A stretch of DNA of 64,000 nucleotides, taken from the NCBI RefSeq assembly GCF_900117415.1, contig NZ_FPEI01000005.1:496001-560000 (forward strand), given 5' to 3'. Shown piece after piece: positions 1 through 9,719 of this stretch. Source of the DNA: Hyphomicrobium sp. CS1BSMeth3 (lineage in GTDB: Bacteria > Pseudomonadota > Alphaproteobacteria > Rhizobiales > Hyphomicrobiaceae). Below the pieces are notes generated by a model. The model was not told where the DNA came from. It worked only from the letters and a program-made list of their open reading frames with translations, and searched no databases. The position numbers and the translations under genes are program-made. Within the stretch, counting starts at the first letter, position 1. The number at the start of each line of letters is the position of its first letter.

Positions 1-1351
1 ATCGTCGAGCCGACGCGATGGCGCTTCTATCTGCGCAAGGGCGTGAAGTTCCACAACGGCGAGGACCTTCACCGCCGACGACGTCCTCTTTTCCGCCGAG
101 CGCGCGCTCTCGCCAGAATCGAACATCAAGAGCCGCATCGCCGCTGGCACAAAGCTCGTGAAGGTCGACGATCACACGGTCGATTTCATCACGACCGCGC
201 CGAACCCGATCCTGCACTACGAGTGGGATACCTGGTACATCTTCTCCAAGAAGTGGTCCGAGGCGAATGGCGCGACCAAGGTCCAGACCAGCTCGAGCCA
301 GCTCAGCCCCTTCACGCTCAAGGCCAACGGCACCGGCCCCTTCATCGTCGAGAGCCACCAGCCCGGCGTGAAGACCGTCTTCAAGCCGAACCCGAACTGG
401 TGGGGCAAGCCCGAGCACAATCTCACCGAGGTCATCTTCCAGACCATCAAGTCCGACGCGACCCGCGTCGCCGCCTTGCTCTCGGGCGAAATCGACATGA
501 TGGACCCGGTCCCGGTTCAGGACATTGCCCGCATCAAGGCCAATGCCGGCACCGACGTGCTGACGGGCCCGGAGTTGCGCACGATCTTCCTCAACATGGA
601 CTCGCTGCGCGACGAGCTGCTCTACTCGGACGTGAAGGGTAAGAACCCCTTCAAGGACGCCCGCGTGCGCAAGGCCTTCTATCAGGCCATCGATATCGAC
701 GCGATCCACTCGCGCGTCATGCGCGGCAACTCGGCCAACTCGGCCCTGCTGATCTCGCCGCTGCTGTTCTCGCGGGCCGCCGAGTTCAAGCGCCACCCCT
801 ATGATCCCGATGCCGCGAAGAAGCTTCTTGCGGAAGCCGGCTACCCGAACGGCTTCGGCGTCGAGATGGACTGCCCGAACGACCGCTACGTGAACGACGA
901 GGCGATCTGCCAGGCCGTCGTCGCCATGCTTGCGCGCATCGGTATCAAAGCAAAGCTCAATGCCATGCCGAAGGCCAAGTACTTCGAGAAGGCGGGCGCG
1001 ACGCAGAAGTACGACAGCTCGTTCAACCTGCTCGGCTGGACGCCCGGCTCGTTCGACAGTCACAACGTGCTGCTGAACATCACCGGCTGTCGCGATGACA
1101 AGGGCGCCGGCTCCTTCAACTACGGCGGCTACTGCAATCCCAAGGTCGACGAGCTCGCCAGGCAGATCCTCGTCGAGAACGACGCGACGAAGCGCGACGA
1201 CCTGATCGCCCAGGCCTTCCGCATCGTGCATGAGGAAGCCGGTATCATTCCGCTCCACCAGCAGGCGCTGAACTGGGGCGTCTCGAAGAAGGTCAAGATC
1301 GTCCAGCGCGCCGACAATCAGATCCTCTTCTACTGGGCGCAAAAGGAATAG
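1..1351 (+). CDS. ABC transporter substrate-binding protein, SBP_bac_5 (peptide/nickel) family; 5' end outside window, frameshifted
   Basis: Periplasmic binding protein for the Dpp/Opp-type importer encoded just downstream. Frame 1 reads WRFYLRKGVKFHNGED, the family's N-terminal motif, up to about base 65. The reading then has to move to frame 2, which continues FTADDVLFSAERALS and runs open to the stop at 1349-1351. A single extra C at 66-67 accounts for the jump. Lobe-II features such as VRKAFYQAIDID and the AAKKLLAEAGYPNG segment are intact, so the rest of the gene looks under selection. The frameshift is either a recent inactivation or a sequencing error. An internal ATG at 158 would give only a 397-residue fragment lacking the signal peptide and first lobe. 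The substrate cannot be read from sequence; peptides, glycosides or sugar acids are all possible in this family. Confidence 0.85.
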
Positions 1352-1366
1352 CGCTTCACAATCTCG

Positions 1367-1394
1367 GACGGGGCGGACAACTGTCCGCCCCGTC
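1367..1394 (+). terminator. Intercistronic GC-rich hairpin between binding protein and permease genes
   Basis: Perfect inverted repeat with 13-bp arms (GACGGGGCGGACA and its complement) separated by 2 nt, starting 15 bases after the binding-protein stop. There is no long T-run. In ABC operons such stem-loops commonly protect the upstream message and attenuate read-through, so the binding protein is made in excess. The role here is inferred. Confidence 0.65.
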
Positions 1395-1420
1395 TTGGTT
1401 TCAATGACCGAACGGCGCTG

Positions 1421-2398
1421 ATGCTCGCATTCACGATCCGCCGACTTTTCGAAGCCGCCATCGTCATGCTGACGGTCGCGCTGCTGGCGTTCGTGCTTTT
1501 CCGCTTCGTCGGCGATCCGATCAACCAGATGGTCGGGCAGGACACGAGCATTGCCGAGCGCGAGGAGTTGCGCGAGCGCCTCGGCCTCAATGATCCCGTG
1601 CTCGTGCAGTTCGGCCGCTTCATCTGGAATGCTGCGCGCTACGACTTCGGCATTTCCTATCAGGTCAAGCGTCCGGTCACCTCGCTGATCGCCGAGCGCT
1701 TCCCGGCGACATTCGAGCTGGCGATCACGGCAGCGCTCTTCGCCATCCTGCTCGGCATTCCCATGGGCGTGTACACGGGCATCCACCGAGATAGCTGGCT
1801 CTCGAAGCTCTTTTTATCGGTGTCCCTCGTCGGCATCTCGCTCCCGACCTTCCTGATCGGCATCCTGCTCATCTACGTCTTCGCGGTGCAGCTCGGCGTG
1901 CTGCCCTCCTTCGGGCGTGGCGAGGTCGTCAGGATCGGCGGCTGGACGACCGGACTTCTCACGGCTTCCGGCCTCAAGGCGCTCATCCTTCCCGCGATCA
2001 CGCTCGGCCTCTTCCAGATGACGCTCGTGACGCGTCTCGTGCGCTCACAGATGCTCGAGGTCCTGCGCACAGACTACATCAAGTTTGCACGCGCCCGCGG
2101 CCTCTCCGATCGCGCCGTGAACTTCGGCCACGCACTGAAGAACACGCTCATTCCCGTCATCACGATCATCGGCCTGCAGCTCGGCGCCATCATTGCCTTC
2201 GCGATCATCACCGAAACGGTCTTCCAATGGCCGGGCATGGGCCTCATGTTCATCCAGGCCGTGCAGAATGCCGACATCCCGGTCATGTCCGCCTACCTGC
2301 TGCTCGTCGCCTTCCTGTTCGTGCTGATCAACCTGATCGTCGATCTGCTCTATGTGTGGATCGATCCTCGCGTGCGCATCTATGGGCGCGAAGCATGA
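1421..2398 (+). CDS. ABC transporter permease, DppB/OppB family
   Basis: Inner-membrane permease of 325 residues, the usual DppB length. It has an N-terminal transmembrane helix, the periplasmic ELRERLGLNDPVLVQF segment typical of the family, and five further hydrophobic spans. The cytoplasmic EAA loop (FARARGLSDRAV...LKNTLIP, roughly residues 215-245) is the contact site for the ATPase. The start ATG follows the hairpin downstream of the binding-protein gene. The stop overlaps the next permease gene in an ATGA tetranucleotide, so the two are probably translationally coupled. It pairs with the next gene to form the membrane channel. Substrate is unknown. Confidence 0.93.
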   Translation: MLAFTIRRLFEAAIVMLTVALLAFVLFRFVGDPINQMVGQDTSIAEREELRERLGLNDPVLVQFGRFIWNAARYDFGISYQVKRPVTSLIAERFPATFELAITAALFAILLGIPMGVYTGIHRDSWLSKLFLSVSLVGISLPTFLIGILLIYVFAVQLGVLPSFGRGEVVRIGGWTTGLLTASGLKALILPAITLGLFQMTLVTRLVRSQMLEVLRTDYIKFARARGLSDRAVNFGHALKNTLIPVITIIGLQLGAIIAFAIITETVFQWPGMGLMFIQAVQNADIPVMSAYLLLVAFLFVLINLIVDLLYVWIDPRVRIYGREA

Positions 2399-3366
2399 GC
2401 ACTGAGGAACAAGGCCTGCCCGTGCTCAAGACGCCAAGCGCTGCGCGTGCCGCACCGCGGGGGCTCGTCACCCGGTTCTTCGACAGCGATCTCTGGTACA
2501 GCTTCCGCTCCTCGCGCCTCGTGGTTCTTGCCGGCATCGTCACACTCCTGATGGTCGGCGCCGCACTTCTCGCGCCCGTCATCGCGCCGCATGATCCTTA
2601 TGACCTGCGCGCGCTCAACCTGATGGACTCGGATCTGCCGCCCGCGTGGGTCAAAGGCGGCGATCCACGTTTCCTGCTCGGGACGGACGACCAGGGCCGC
2701 GACATCCTCTCGACCATCCTCTACGGCACCAGGAGCTCCATCGCGATCAGCGTGCTCGCGGTACTGCTGGCCATCGGCATCGGCGTCAGCCTCGGCCTCG
2801 TCGCGGGCTACTTCGGCGGCATCGTCGACACGATCATCATGCGCATTGCCGACGTGAAGCTCACGTTCCCCGCCATTCTCGTCGCGCTACTCATCAACGG
2901 CATTGCGCAGACGCTCTTCCGCGGGCGGCTCGGCGGCGCTGAGTTCTGGATCCTCGTGTTGTCGATCGGCCTGTCCTTCTGGGTGCAGTACGCCCGCACC
3001 GTGCGCGGCATGACCCTCGTCGAGAAGAGCAAGGAGTACGTCCAGGCCGCACGCCTCATCGGCATGAGCCGCACGGCCATCATGTTCAAGCACGTGCTGC
3101 CGAATGTGCTCTCGCCCGTGCTCGTCATCGGCACGATCAATCTCGCACTCGCCATCATCACCGAAGCTACGCTCTCCTTCCTCGGTGTCGGCCTGCCGCC
3201 AACCGAGCCCTCGCTCGGCACCATGATCCAGATCGGCAACAAGTATCTCTTCTCCGGCTCCTGGTGGATGGTCGCGTTCCCCGGCATCACGCTCGCCGTG
3301 CTGGTCCTCGCCGTGAACCTGCTCGGCGACTGGCTGCGCGACGCCCTCAATCCGAAGCTGCGCTGA
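2395..3366 (+). CDS. ABC transporter permease, DppC/OppC family
   Basis: Second permease subunit, 323 residues from the ATG at 2395, which overlaps the stop of the dppB-like gene. The frame is open further upstream, but that extension runs through dppB coding sequence and is rejected. The protein has a cytoplasmic N-terminal tail, one helix near residues 40-60, then the GTDDQGRDILS motif diagnostic of OppC_N/DppC proteins. The EAA loop (AARLIGMSRTAIMFKHVLPN) contacts an ATPase. The gene ends in a TGATG overlap with the first ATPase gene. Together with its partner it forms the pore of the importer. Confidence 0.93.
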   Translation: MSTEEQGLPVLKTPSAARAAPRGLVTRFFDSDLWYSFRSSRLVVLAGIVTLLMVGAALLAPVIAPHDPYDLRALNLMDSDLPPAWVKGGDPRFLLGTDDQGRDILSTILYGTRSSIAISVLAVLLAIGIGVSLGLVAGYFGGIVDTIIMRIADVKLTFPAILVALLINGIAQTLFRGRLGGAEFWILVLSIGLSFWVQYARTVRGMTLVEKSKEYVQAARLIGMSRTAIMFKHVLPNVLSPVLVIGTINLALAIITEATLSFLGVGLPPTEPSLGTMIQIGNKYLFSGSWWMVAFPGITLAVLVLAVNLLGDWLRDALNPKLR

Positions 3367-4355
3367 TGACCGAGACGCCCACCCTCTCCGTCCGCAATCT
3401 CCGCATCGAGTTCCCGACGCGACGCGGCACGCTCGTCGCCGTCGATGATGTCTCGTTCGACATCGCGCCGGGCGAGGTGCTCGGCATCGTCGGTGAGTCC
3501 GGTGCCGGCAAGTCGCTCACCGGTACTGCGATTATCGGGCTGCTGGAGCCGCCCGGCCGCATTGCCGGCGGCGAGATCCGCTTGAATGGCCAGCGCATCG
3601 ACAATCTCGCGCGCGAGGCCATGCGCCCGATCCGCGGCAAGCGCATTGGCATGGTCTTCCAGGACCCGCTGACGAGCCTCAATCCGCTCTACCGCATCGG
3701 CGATCAGATCATCGAGACCATCCGCACGCATCTGCCCATGAGCGAGCGTGAAGCCCGCGCACGCGCCATCGACCTGCTGACCGAGGTCGGCATCCAGGGT
3801 GCCGAGCGGCGCATCGACTCCTACCCGCACGAGTTCTCCGGTGGTATGCGCCAGCGCGTGGTGCTGGCGCTGGCCCTCTGCGCGGAACCCGACCTCATCA
3901 TCGCCGATGAGCCGACGACCGCACTCGACGTCTCCATCCAGGCGCAGATCATCCAGCTCCTGAAGCGCCTCTGCCGCGAGCGCGGCACGGCCGTGATGCT
4001 CATCACGCACGACATGGGCGTCATTGCCGAGACCGCCAATCGCGTCGCGGTCATGTATGCGGGCCGCATTGCCGAGATCGGCCCCGTGCGCGAGGTCATC
4101 AAGTCGGCCCATCATCCCTACACGCGCGGCCTCATGGGCTCGATCCCCTCACTGGAAGGGACGGGCGATCGCCTCACGCAGATTCCAGGCTCCATGCCGC
4201 GGCTCACGGCCATCCCCAAGGGCTGTGCCTTCAATCCGCGCTGTCCGCACGCCTTCGACCGCTGCCGCACGGAGCGGCCCGACCTCATGCCGGTCGATCA
4301 CTCGCTCGCCGCCTGCTGGCTCGTCGCGCCCCAGACCGCAGAGGCGCCGCAATGA
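3366..4355 (+). CDS. ABC transporter ATP-binding protein, DppD/OppD family
   Basis: Cytoplasmic ATPase of 329 residues. Walker A is GESGAGKSL near residue 40, the signature is FSGGMRQRV, and Walker B is LIIADEPTTALD. The C-terminal oligopeptide/dipeptide extension contains GCAFNPRCPHAFDRC, the cysteine-rich motif of this subfamily. The ATG at 3366 shares a base with the preceding stop. Upstream in-frame sequence belongs to the permease shadow and was excluded. The gene overlaps the next ATPase by ATGA. It drives import together with the DppF-like subunit. Confidence 0.94.
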   Translation: MTETPTLSVRNLRIEFPTRRGTLVAVDDVSFDIAPGEVLGIVGESGAGKSLTGTAIIGLLEPPGRIAGGEIRLNGQRIDNLAREAMRPIRGKRIGMVFQDPLTSLNPLYRIGDQIIETIRTHLPMSEREARARAIDLLTEVGIQGAERRIDSYPHEFSGGMRQRVVLALALCAEPDLIIADEPTTALDVSIQAQIIQLLKRLCRERGTAVMLITHDMGVIAETANRVAVMYAGRIAEIGPVREVIKSAHHPYTRGLMGSIPSLEGTGDRLTQIPGSMPRLTAIPKGCAFNPRCPHAFDRCRTERPDLMPVDHSLAACWLVAPQTAEAPQ

Positions 4356-5362
4356 CCGGCCGCTCCTTCGTCGAGGTGAGAAACCTCTCGCGCGTCTTCG
4401 ATGTCTCGAAGCCTTGGCTCAACCGCGTCATCGAGCACGAGGAGCGCAAGCTGCTCCGCGCCGTGACGGACGTCTCCTTCGACATCGGCAAGCGCGAGAC
4501 GGTCGCCCTCGTCGGTGAATCCGGCTCAGGCAAATCGACCGTGGCGAAAATGGTCGTCGGCCTCCTCGAACCCACTGGCGGCAGCGTCACGATCGACGGC
4601 GTCGACATGTGGTCGCTGGCCGATGCCGAGAAGCGCCAGGCGCTCCGCCGCCGCATCCAGATGATCTTCCAGGATCCCTACGCCAGCCTCAATCCGCGAT
4701 GGCGTGTCGGCAGCATCATTGCAGATCCGATCTGCGCCTTCGGCCTCGCCAAGGACCGCGCCGAGATCGAGCATCAGGTCGGCGAGCTGCTCCGCCTCGT
4801 CGGTCTCGACCCCGCCGATGCCGCGAAGTACCCGCACGAATTCTCCGGCGGCCAGCGCCAGCGCATCTGCATTGCCCGCGCGCTCTCCTCCAAGCCCGAG
4901 TTCCTCGTCGCCGACGAGCCGACGAGCGCGCTCGACGTCTCCGTGCAGGCGCAAATCCTCAATCTCATGCGCGAGCTGCAGGATCGCCTCGGGCTCACCT
5001 ACCTCTTCATCAGCCACAACCTCGCCGTGGTCCGCCACATGGCGACGCGAATCGGTGTCATGTACCTCGGCCGCATTGTGGAGATATCGCCGAGCGAGGA
5101 GCTGTTCCGCACGCCCCGCCACCCCTATGCGAAGATGCTGCTCGACGCCGTGCCCGATCTGGCCATGACCGGCCGCCCCCGCAAGATGGTCGAGGGCGAG
5201 ATCCCGAACCCGATCAGCCCACCGCCGGGTTGTGCCTTCAATCCCCGCTGCCCAGCCGTGCTCGAGCGCTGCCGGCGCGAAGTACCCGAGCTCAGCGCGA
5301 CCGCGACGGCCTCTTCAGCACACGCGATCGCCTGCCATGCTGTTGCCGAGGGTCGAATCTGA
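4352..5362 (+). CDS. ABC transporter ATP-binding protein, DppF/OppF family
   Basis: Second ATPase, 336 residues. Walker A is GESGSGKSTVAK, the signature FSGGQRQRI and Walker B FLVADEPTSALD. The C-terminal GCAFNPRCPAVLERC segment is the oligopeptide-transporter extension. Unlike minimal DppF proteins it carries a short insertion after the first strand (DVSKPWLNRVIEHEERKLL), which is common in OppF. It completes a five-gene importer in the usual order. A 75-base gap separates it from the molybdenum hydroxylase gene on the same strand, so one transcript is likely. Confidence 0.94.
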   Translation: MTGRSFVEVRNLSRVFDVSKPWLNRVIEHEERKLLRAVTDVSFDIGKRETVALVGESGSGKSTVAKMVVGLLEPTGGSVTIDGVDMWSLADAEKRQALRRRIQMIFQDPYASLNPRWRVGSIIADPICAFGLAKDRAEIEHQVGELLRLVGLDPADAAKYPHEFSGGQRQRICIARALSSKPEFLVADEPTSALDVSVQAQILNLMRELQDRLGLTYLFISHNLAVVRHMATRIGVMYLGRIVEISPSEELFRTPRHPYAKMLLDAVPDLAMTGRPRKMVEGEIPNPISPPPGCAFNPRCPAVLERCRREVPELSATATASSAHAIACHAVAEGRI

Positions 5363-5437
5363 CGGCGAAACGCTTGCCGATCGGCGCTCGGTCACTATGG
5401 TTATGTCCGGACCTGCCGGACTTTACGGAGAATACTG

Positions 5438-7753
5438 ATGACCGAGACGATTGCGTACACGGGCCGGATCGAGGACGAGCGCCTCGCAACAGGCCGCGGC
5501 CGCTATGTGGCCGACCTGCGCCTGCCGCGCCTCGCGCACGCCTTCACCGTCCGCTCGGTCTACTCCCACGCCAAGATCCGCAGCATCGACACCGCCGCCG
5601 CCAAGGCTGCGCCGGGCGTGCTCGCCGTCCTGACCGGCGCCGATCTCGCCGCCGACGGCATCGGCGATCTGCCGTGCGGTGTCGAGCTGCCGAAGTCCGA
5701 TGGCCAGAAGGCCCATCAGGCCAAGCGCCCGGTTCTTGCTCGCGATCGCGTGCGCTTTGTCGGCGAATGCGTGGTGCTGATCGTCGCTGAAAGCGTCGAG
5801 CAGGCCGAGGCTGCGGGCGAGCTTGTCGAGATCGATTATGAGCCGCTCGATGCCGTTGCGGATGTCGAGCCCGCACTCGCGTCTGGTGCGCCCGCCGTGT
5901 GGGACGAGGTTCCCGACAACATCGCCTATGTCTGGAAGAAGGGCGACAACGACACCTTCGAGAAGGCCGCTGCCGGCGCCGCGCACGTCGTCCGCCTGAC
6001 CTCGCACGTCTCGCGCGTGACCGCCTGCAGCATGGAGCCGCGCGGCGCCCTCGGCCTGATCGACGATGAAGGCCGCTACGTCATTCATGCCTCGACGCAA
6101 GGTCCCTTCAACATGCGACCAACGCTGGCCGGCCTCTTCAAGGTCGACCAGTCCAAGGTGCGCATTCTCGCCGGCGACGTCGGCGGTTCCTTCGGCATGA
6201 AGAGCGGCGCCTATCCCGAGGACGTGCTCGTGCTCTGGGCGGCCAAGCGCCTCGGCCGGCCCGTGCGCTGGATCTCGGAGCGGCGCGAGTCCTTCCTTTC
6301 GGACGACCACGGCCGTGATGTGCACATCGACGCCGAGCTGGCGCTCGACAAGGACGGCAAGATCCTCGGCTTGCGCGGCAAGTTCGACGTGAACATCGGC
6401 TGCTACCTCTCGGGGCGCTCGCTGTTCATGATCGGCAATCTCGGCGGCATCGCTGGCGTCTATCGCATACCGACGATCGTCGCGAGCGTGCGCGGCATCT
6501 TCACCAATCAGCAGACCTCGGCGCCGTACCGCGGCGCCGGCCGTCCCGAGGCGACGTACGCCATCGAACGCCTGATCGACCTCGCCGCGCGCAAGATGAA
6601 GATCGATCCCTATCAGCTTCGCCTTCGCAATCTCGTACCGCCGACGGCCATGCCCTACGACACGGGATTCACGTTCGTCTATGACTGCGGCGAGTTCGAA
6701 GGGAACATGACCGGCGCCGCCGAGCTTGCCGACCAAGCGGGCTTCGAGGCGCGCCGCGCGGAATCGGCGAAGCGCGGCAAGCTGCGCGGCCTCGGCATCG
6801 CCAATCCGATCGAGGTCGCCGGCGGCCCGTTCGCAAAGCCGGGCAAGGACTACTCCTCGATCCGCGTGTCGAGCGACGGCACGGTCACGCTCAACACCGG
6901 CGTCATGAGTGTCGGGCAAGGCATCGAGACAATGATGTCGTATCTGGTTGCCGAGCGTCTCGGTGTGTCCGTCGACAAAGTCCGCTATGTGCAGGGTGAT
7001 ACGGACCTCCTGCCGGGCGGGCGCGGCAATGGTGGCTCGAGCAGCACTGGCGTCGGCGGCGCCTGTGTCGCGATCACGCTCGACAACACGATCGCCAAGG
7101 GCCGCGAAATTGCGGCCGACATGCTGGAAGCCAAGCCCGATGACATCGAGTTTGCCGATGGGCACTTCCGCTTGGGCGGCACCAACCGCGCGGTGACGCT
7201 CTTCGAAGTCGCCGAGCACGCGGAAAAGGCGAACGACGACGGCTTTACTGCAGCAGGCGAGTTCCAGCCGCCGTCGGTCACCTACCCGAATGGCTGCCAC
7301 ATGTGCGAGATCGAGATCGATCCCGACACGGGCGCGCTCGAGATCGTGCGCTACACGATCGTCGAGGACATCGGCACGGTCATCAATCCGACGCTCGCGC
7401 GCGGGCAGATCCACGGCGGCGTCGCACAGGGTGTCGCGCAGGCCATCGGTGAGAAGCTCATCTATGACGCGGAGTCGGCGCAGCTCTCGACAGGCTCGTT
7501 CATGGACTACATGATCCCGCGCGCGCACGATCTGCCGAACATCAACATCCGCACGCGCGAGGTGCCGACCAAGGTGAATTCGCTCGGCGCGAAGGGCGTC
7601 GGCGAGGCCGGCACAGTCGGCTCGCTGGCCGCGACGATCAACGCCGTGTGCGATGCGCTGTCGCCGCTCGGCATCACGCACATCGAGATGCCGGCGACGC
7701 CTGCGCGCATCTGGCAGGCCATCGAGAATGCCCGCGAGGCCAAGGCGGCATAA
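5438..7753 (+). CDS. Xanthine dehydrogenase/aldehyde oxidase-family molybdopterin-binding (large) subunit
   Basis: Molybdenum hydroxylase large subunit, 771 residues, related to CoxL, aldehyde oxidase and the XDH C-terminal half. Family landmarks are GRGRYVADLRLP at the N-terminus, DVGGSFGMKSG (Mo-cofactor loop), APYRGAGRPEATYAIERL, and GAKGVGEAGTVGSL near the C-terminus, whose GVGE glutamate is the catalytic base. A good ribosome site (GGAGA) precedes the ATG. Enzymes of this family normally work with an FAD subunit and a 2Fe-2S subunit; neither is adjacent here. It lies between the importer and the OtnK/OtnC genes, so it may oxidise a transported aldehyde, N-heterocycle or sugar-derived compound. 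The substrate is not inferable. Confidence 0.9.
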   Translation: MTETIAYTGRIEDERLATGRGRYVADLRLPRLAHAFTVRSVYSHAKIRSIDTAAAKAAPGVLAVLTGADLAADGIGDLPCGVELPKSDGQKAHQAKRPVLARDRVRFVGECVVLIVAESVEQAEAAGELVEIDYEPLDAVADVEPALASGAPAVWDEVPDNIAYVWKKGDNDTFEKAAAGAAHVVRLTSHVSRVTACSMEPRGALGLIDDEGRYVIHASTQGPFNMRPTLAGLFKVDQSKVRILAGDVGGSFGMKSGAYPEDVLVLWAAKRLGRPVRWISERRESFLSDDHGRDVHIDAELALDKDGKILGLRGKFDVNIGCYLSGRSLFMIGNLGGIAGVYRIPTIVASVRGIFTNQQTSAPYRGAGRPEATYAIERLIDLAARKMKIDPYQLRLRNLVPPTAMPYDTGFTFVYDCGEFEGNMTGAAELADQAGFEARRAESAKRGKLRGLGIANPIEVAGGPFAKPGKDYSSIRVSSDGTVTLNTGVMSVGQGIETMMSYLVAERLGVSVDKVRYVQGDTDLLPGGRGNGGSSSTGVGGACVAITLDNTIAKGREIAADMLEAKPDDIEFADGHFRLGGTNRAVTLFEVAEHAEKANDDGFTAAGEFQPPSVTYPNGCHMCEIEIDPDTGALEIVRYTIVEDIGTVINPTLARGQIHGGVAQGVAQAIGEKLIYDAESAQLSTGSFMDYMIPRAHDLPNINIRTREVPTKVNSLGAKGVGEAGTVGSLAATINAVCDALSPLGITHIEMPATPARIWQAIENAREAKAA

Positions 7754-7792
7754 GACCGCCAGGCCACAACGCCGCCCAGGGAGGGCCGTCCC

Positions 7793-9058
7793 ATGTTGCT
7801 CGGATGCATCGCCGATGATCTGACGGGCGCAACCGATCTCGCGCTCATGCTCACGCGCGGCGGGATGCGCACCGTGCAGGTCATGCAGGTGCCGGACAAA
7901 GGCACGGACCTCTCGGGCTTCGATGCAGTCGTGGTGGCGCTCAAGACGCGGACATGTCCGGTCGGCGAGGCCGTCTCGCTCTCGCTCGCAGCAGCCGATG
8001 CACTGCTCGCGGGCGGCGCGCGGCAGCTCTTCTTCAAGTACTGCTCGACCTTCGACTCGACGGACGAAGGCAATATCGGTCCGGTGGCAGAGGCGCTCCT
8101 GAACCATCTCGGCGCGCGGCAGGCCATCGTGTGTCCAGCCTTCCCGACGAACAAGCGTACGGTCTACCAGGGCAATCTCTTCGTCGGCGATGTGCCGCTC
8201 GCCGAGAGCCCGATGAAGGATCACCCGCTGACGCCGATGCGCGATTCGAACCTCGTGCGTGTCCTGCAGCGGCAGACGAAACTCAAAGTCGGCCTCGTGC
8301 CCTTCGCGGTGGTCGATGCCGGCGCGGAGGCCATCAAGATCACCATGGCGGCGGCGGATCAACGGGACGAGCACTTCCTCGTGCTCGATGCGATCACCGA
8401 CCGCCATCTCGTCGACATGGGCACGGCCGCAGCCGGCATGAAGCTGATCACGGGCGGCTCCGGCGTCGCGCTCGGTCTGCCGGCGAACTTCGTGCGCCAG
8501 GGCCTGATGAAAGCGGCCGCTGCGCCGGCGTCCATGCGTGCACCGACGGGCCGCGCGCTCATCCTCGCCGGGAGCTGCAGCGCCGCGACACGCGGACAGG
8601 TGCAGGCCGCGATTGCTGCGGGCCTGCCGACACTGCGCCTCGATCCCCTCGCACTCGCATCCGGCGAGATGAATTCCGCACGCATCATCGCCTGGGCGAA
8701 AGACCAGTCGGCGGAGCGACCGCCGCTCGTCTATTCGAGTGCGGATCCCGATACCGTCGCCACCGCCCAGGCCAAGCTCGGCCGCGACAAAGCAGGTGTT
8801 ATCGTCGAAGAGGCGCTGGCGAATGCAGCGATCGGTCTCGCCGACGCGGGTTTCAGCCGCATGATCGTTGCTGGCGGCGAGACCTCCGGCGCGGTCGTCA
8901 ACGGCCTCGGCGTTACGACGCTGGAGATCGGCCCGGAGATCGATCCTGGCGTACCCTGGACGCGCGCCATCGGTGGCCGCGACATGGTGCTCGCGCTCAA
9001 GTCCGGCAATTTCGGCGCGCCGGATTTCTTCCTCAAGGCCTGGGACAAACTGTCGTGA
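7793..9058 (+). CDS. otnK: 3-oxo-tetronate kinase-like four-carbon acid sugar kinase (DUF1537)
   Basis: Cytoplasmic kinase of 421 residues. The N-terminal LGCIADDLTGATDLALMLTRGG motif is the acid-sugar-binding start of the DUF1537/OtnK family. Near residues 100-130 is the QAIVCPAFPTNKRTVYQG segment. The C-terminal nucleotide-binding domain has AGSCSAATRGQV and VAGGETSGAVV. The family phosphorylates 3-oxo-tetronates, or four-carbon sugar acids, at O4. The next gene, overlapping by GTGA, encodes the matching aldolase-fold decarboxylase, which supports the OtnK assignment over other DUF1537 members. The usual LtnD/PdxA-type dehydrogenase is not adjacent; the SDR at 9720 may fill that role. Confidence 0.88.
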   Translation: MLLGCIADDLTGATDLALMLTRGGMRTVQVMQVPDKGTDLSGFDAVVVALKTRTCPVGEAVSLSLAAADALLAGGARQLFFKYCSTFDSTDEGNIGPVAEALLNHLGARQAIVCPAFPTNKRTVYQGNLFVGDVPLAESPMKDHPLTPMRDSNLVRVLQRQTKLKVGLVPFAVVDAGAEAIKITMAAADQRDEHFLVLDAITDRHLVDMGTAAAGMKLITGGSGVALGLPANFVRQGLMKAAAAPASMRAPTGRALILAGSCSAATRGQVQAAIAAGLPTLRLDPLALASGEMNSARIIAWAKDQSAERPPLVYSSADPDTVATAQAKLGRDKAGVIVEEALANAAIGLADAGFSRMIVAGGETSGAVVNGLGVTTLEIGPEIDPGVPWTRAIGGRDMVLALKSGNFGAPDFFLKAWDKLS

Positions 9059-9687
9059 GCGAAAGCCGCCTGCGCGAAGAGATCGTGAGAGCCGGCGCCT
9101 CGCTCTTCAATCGCGGGCTCACGCATGGCTCGACGGGAAATATTTCCGTCGCACTTCCCGACGGCGGCTGGCTCATGACGCCGACCGGCTCGTCCCTCGG
9201 CACGCTTGATCCGGCGCGGCTCTCCAAGCTCGATGCTTCGGGCAACCTCATCGACGGCGACAAGCCGACCAAGGAAGCCTTCCTGCACACGACCATGTAC
9301 GGCGCGCGGCCGGGGAGCGGCGCGGTCGTGCATCTTCATTCGACGCACTCCGTCGCCGTGAGCTGCCTCGATGGTATCGATCACAGCAACTGCCTGCCGC
9401 CGATCACGGCCTACTACGCCATGCGCATCGGCCGCTTGCCGCTCGTGCCCTATTATCCGCCGGGCGACGAGACGCTCGCAAACGCCGTCGGCGCACTCGC
9501 CGGTAAGCACCATGCCGTGCTGCTCGCCAACCACGGCCCCGTGGTCGCCGGCACGAGCCTCTCGGCTGCGCAGGACGCCATCGAGGAGCTCGAGGAAACC
9601 GCCAAGCTCTTTCTCATGCTGCGCGGCGAGCGCCTGCGCCTTCTGACTGACGAGCAGGTTGCCGAGCTCGAACGCCGCTTCCGCTGA
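9055..9687 (+). CDS. otnC: 3-oxo-tetronate 4-phosphate decarboxylase-like class II aldolase (OtnC)
   Basis: Class II aldolase/adducin-fold protein, 210 residues from a GTG at 9055 overlapping the otnK stop. Features are GLTHGSTGNISVAL (phosphate-binding loop), GTLDPARLSKLD, KPTKEAFLHTTMY with the catalytic Glu, the zinc-binding VVHLHSTHS pair of histidines, and NHGPVVAG with a further zinc-type histidine. In the otn pathway this enzyme decarboxylates 3-oxo-tetronate 4-phosphate to dihydroxyacetone phosphate. The family also contains fuculose-phosphate aldolases, but the coupling to otnK favours OtnC. Confidence 0.87.
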   Translation: MSESRLREEIVRAGASLFNRGLTHGSTGNISVALPDGGWLMTPTGSSLGTLDPARLSKLDASGNLIDGDKPTKEAFLHTTMYGARPGSGAVVHLHSTHSVAVSCLDGIDHSNCLPPITAYYAMRIGRLPLVPYYPPGDETLANAVGALAGKHHAVLLANHGPVVAGTSLSAAQDAIEELEETAKLFLMLRGERLRLLTDEQVAELERRFR

Positions 9688-9719
9688 ATTGAACCAACAA
9701 TCAGACCCGAGGAAACGCC

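Noticed and set aside
5423-8407. Very long open frame (994 codons) on the minus strand opposite the molybdenum hydroxylase and otnK genes
   Set aside because: Antisense shadow typical of GC-rich coding DNA. It is low-complexity in Arg/His/Asp and has no motifs, while the plus strand encodes two clear enzymes.
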